Source of the DNA: ECT2AJA-044 sp965262845
GTDB lineage: Bacteria; Bacteroidota; Bacteroidia; Flavobacteriales; ECT2AJA-044
Length of the DNA stretch: 64,000 nucleotides
Reading direction: 5' to 3'
Assembly (NCBI GenBank): GCA_965262845.1
Contig: CBDHFX010000002.1
Span: 124,001-188,000 of the forward strand
Below are positions 63,056 to 64,000 of this stretch, piece after piece (the stretch's first letter is position 1; each line of letters starts with the position of its first letter). Both the position numbers and the translations under genes were made by a program. The notes under the pieces are model-generated. The model was not told the DNA's origin. It did no database searches and worked only from the letters and a program-made list of their open reading frames with translations.

Positions 63056-64000
63056 ATGGTGCAGAAGCGAATGTACATCCCTGCTGTCCTTATGATCGGA
63101 CCATGGCTGGCCTGGGCACAGCCATCAATTGACTGCGAATACGAAGTCGGCAAAAAAGCCCAAAAGCTCTGTGAAGAGGGAAAGGAGGAGCTTTTGGCCG
63201 GTCGTCCCGTGGCTGCCCAAACCCTTTTTTTGGAAGCGCTTCACAAGGAAGAGGTATTTCCACAGGCCCGGTACTATCTCGGTGAGATCAACAGGCAGCT
63301 CAGGAAATACAACATCGCACGTCAGCACTTTGAGCGGGCCATTGAGGATTGTCCGGACATCAACGGGGAAATCTATCGCCATCTGGGACTTTTTGCCTTG
63401 CAGCAGCATGATTATCCGCTCGCAGAGCGTTACTTCAAAAAGGCGCTCAGGCTATCCTTTGAATACAAAGCCGATCGTGACGAAACGGCTGAGCTACTGG
63501 GCAATACACAGACCCTGGCCTATCTTATGGAACACCCTGTGCCTTACGATCCCCGTTCAGTTCCGGGAATCAGCACCACGGGCGATGAGTACCTGGCTAT
63601 CATTTCGCCGGACGGAACGCAGGCCTATTACACCCACTGCTACCAAAAAAAAGAGAAGAACATGCTTACGGCAACTTATGTTGAAGAGTTTACGTACGCT
63701 GTGAAAGAGGGCAATCGCTGGCTTTCGGGCAACCCCCTGCCGTATCCTTTCAATCAGGGCGACAACGAGGGAGGCCCATCGATCACCGCTGATAACAACC
63801 AGCTCTATTTCACTGTTTGTGCGCCTGATGGCGAAGGTCAAACCAATTGCGATATCTATTACTCCCTTCGGGAGGATGGATTCTGGACAGAAATTCGTCC
63901 CGTGGAAAATGTGAACCTGCCCGATGCCTGGGATTCGCAGCCGAGCGTGACCGCCAATGGTGACGTGTTGTTCTTTACAAGTAGCCGGGAAGGAGGGCAG
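63056..64000 (+). CDS. TPR/PD40 outer-membrane-associated protein, OmpA/PorE-like, 3' truncated
   Basis: The gene runs off the right edge; 315 residues are visible from the Met at 63056 (MVQKRMYIPAVLMIGPWLAWAQ, signal peptide; a later Met lies at 63071). Then come about three TPR-like helix pairs (ARYYLGEINRQLRKYNIARQHFERAIEDCP, HLGLFALQQHDYPLAERYFKKAL) and PD40/WD40-like blades (AIISPDGTQAYYTHC, GGPSITADNNQLYFTVC, QPSVTANGDVLFFTSSREGG). TPR plus PD40 normally precedes an OmpA domain, as in PorE of the T9SS; the C-terminus is needed to tell. Confidence 0.8.
   Translation, partial: MVQKRMYIPAVLMIGPWLAWAQPSIDCEYEVGKKAQKLCEEGKEELLAGRPVAAQTLFLEALHKEEVFPQARYYLGEINRQLRKYNIARQHFERAIEDCPDINGEIYRHLGLFALQQHDYPLAERYFKKALRLSFEYKADRDETAELLGNTQTLAYLMEHPVPYDPRSVPGISTTGDEYLAIISPDGTQAYYTHCYQKKEKNMLTATYVEEFTYAVKEGNRWLSGNPLPYPFNQGDNEGGPSITADNNQLYFTVCAPDGEGQTNCDIYYSLREDGFWTEIRPVENVNLPDAWDSQPSVTANGDVLFFTSSREGGQ

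Overview
The window reads as chromosome of a Bacteroidota, most likely a Flavobacteriales-type marine or freshwater lineage. The evidence is three secreted proteins with T9SS sorting domains (type A on two, type B/gliding-motility on one), a CarboxypepD_reg-TonB receptor, the three-subunit b558-type succinate dehydrogenase, a DUF2764-containing V-type ATPase operon, the long insertion-bearing form of IspG, and promoters with the Bacteroidota -7 box TAnnTTTG. Genus is not identifiable by eye.

Layout. 1-581 is the 3' end of tsaD. 729-5355 is a TonB receptor plus a secreted hydrolase. 5674-7137 carries a GT2 glycosyltransferase, a START-like protein and tRNA-Met(CAT). 7229-10482 holds sulfur and stress genes: a variant cysteine-dioxygenase-like protein, an MBL-double rhodanese, Dps and a TetR regulator. 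10754-11664 is an MbnP-family lipoprotein and tRNA-Gln(TTG). 11854-18326 is a membrane glycosylation block (DUF2723/GT117, rhodanese lipoprotein, GT-C mannosyltransferase-like, processive GT2).

18.35-27.95 kb is an accessory island that looks AT-richer than its flanks. It holds two orphan membrane or secreted proteins; a recently duplicated and decayed DNA methyltransferase; a coupled FRG-domain gene and 22-TPR gene; a remnant of a second TPR gene; two copies of a hairpin-bearing direct repeat; a DUF2683/YoeB toxin-antitoxin pair; and a MjaI-like restriction endonuclease convergent with its intact N4-type methyltransferase. This is the most likely place for an undescribed system. The FRG-TPR pair is the candidate effector/scaffold unit, embedded in a restriction-modification locus.

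28.09-35.39 kb is a tightly overlapping V-ATPase operon (E, DUF2764, A, B, D, I, K) whose K subunit carries all the side-chain ligands of a Na+ site. 35.6-40.6 kb holds DUF502, a PNGase F-like secreted amidase, IspG and a small secreted protein. 40.6-43.6 kb pairs an omega-amidase with a methionine/glutamine aminotransferase, next to a threonine dehydratase-like enzyme. 43.6-47.2 kb is sdhCAB. 47.35-55.3 kb holds an aminopeptidase P, YggS, DUF1015, serA, serC, a secreted unknown, a ferredoxin and an acyl-CoA reductase; this clustering points to serine synthesis. 55.36-58.2 kb holds an esterase and a gliding-motility-type adhesin. 58.2-60.5 kb is hutI-hutG of histidine breakdown. 60.56-63.0 kb is aroC and a dicarboxylate symporter. 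The last gene, running off the end, is a TPR/PD40 protein of the OmpA/PorE type.

All assignments come from reading motifs. No database search or computed alignment was possible.
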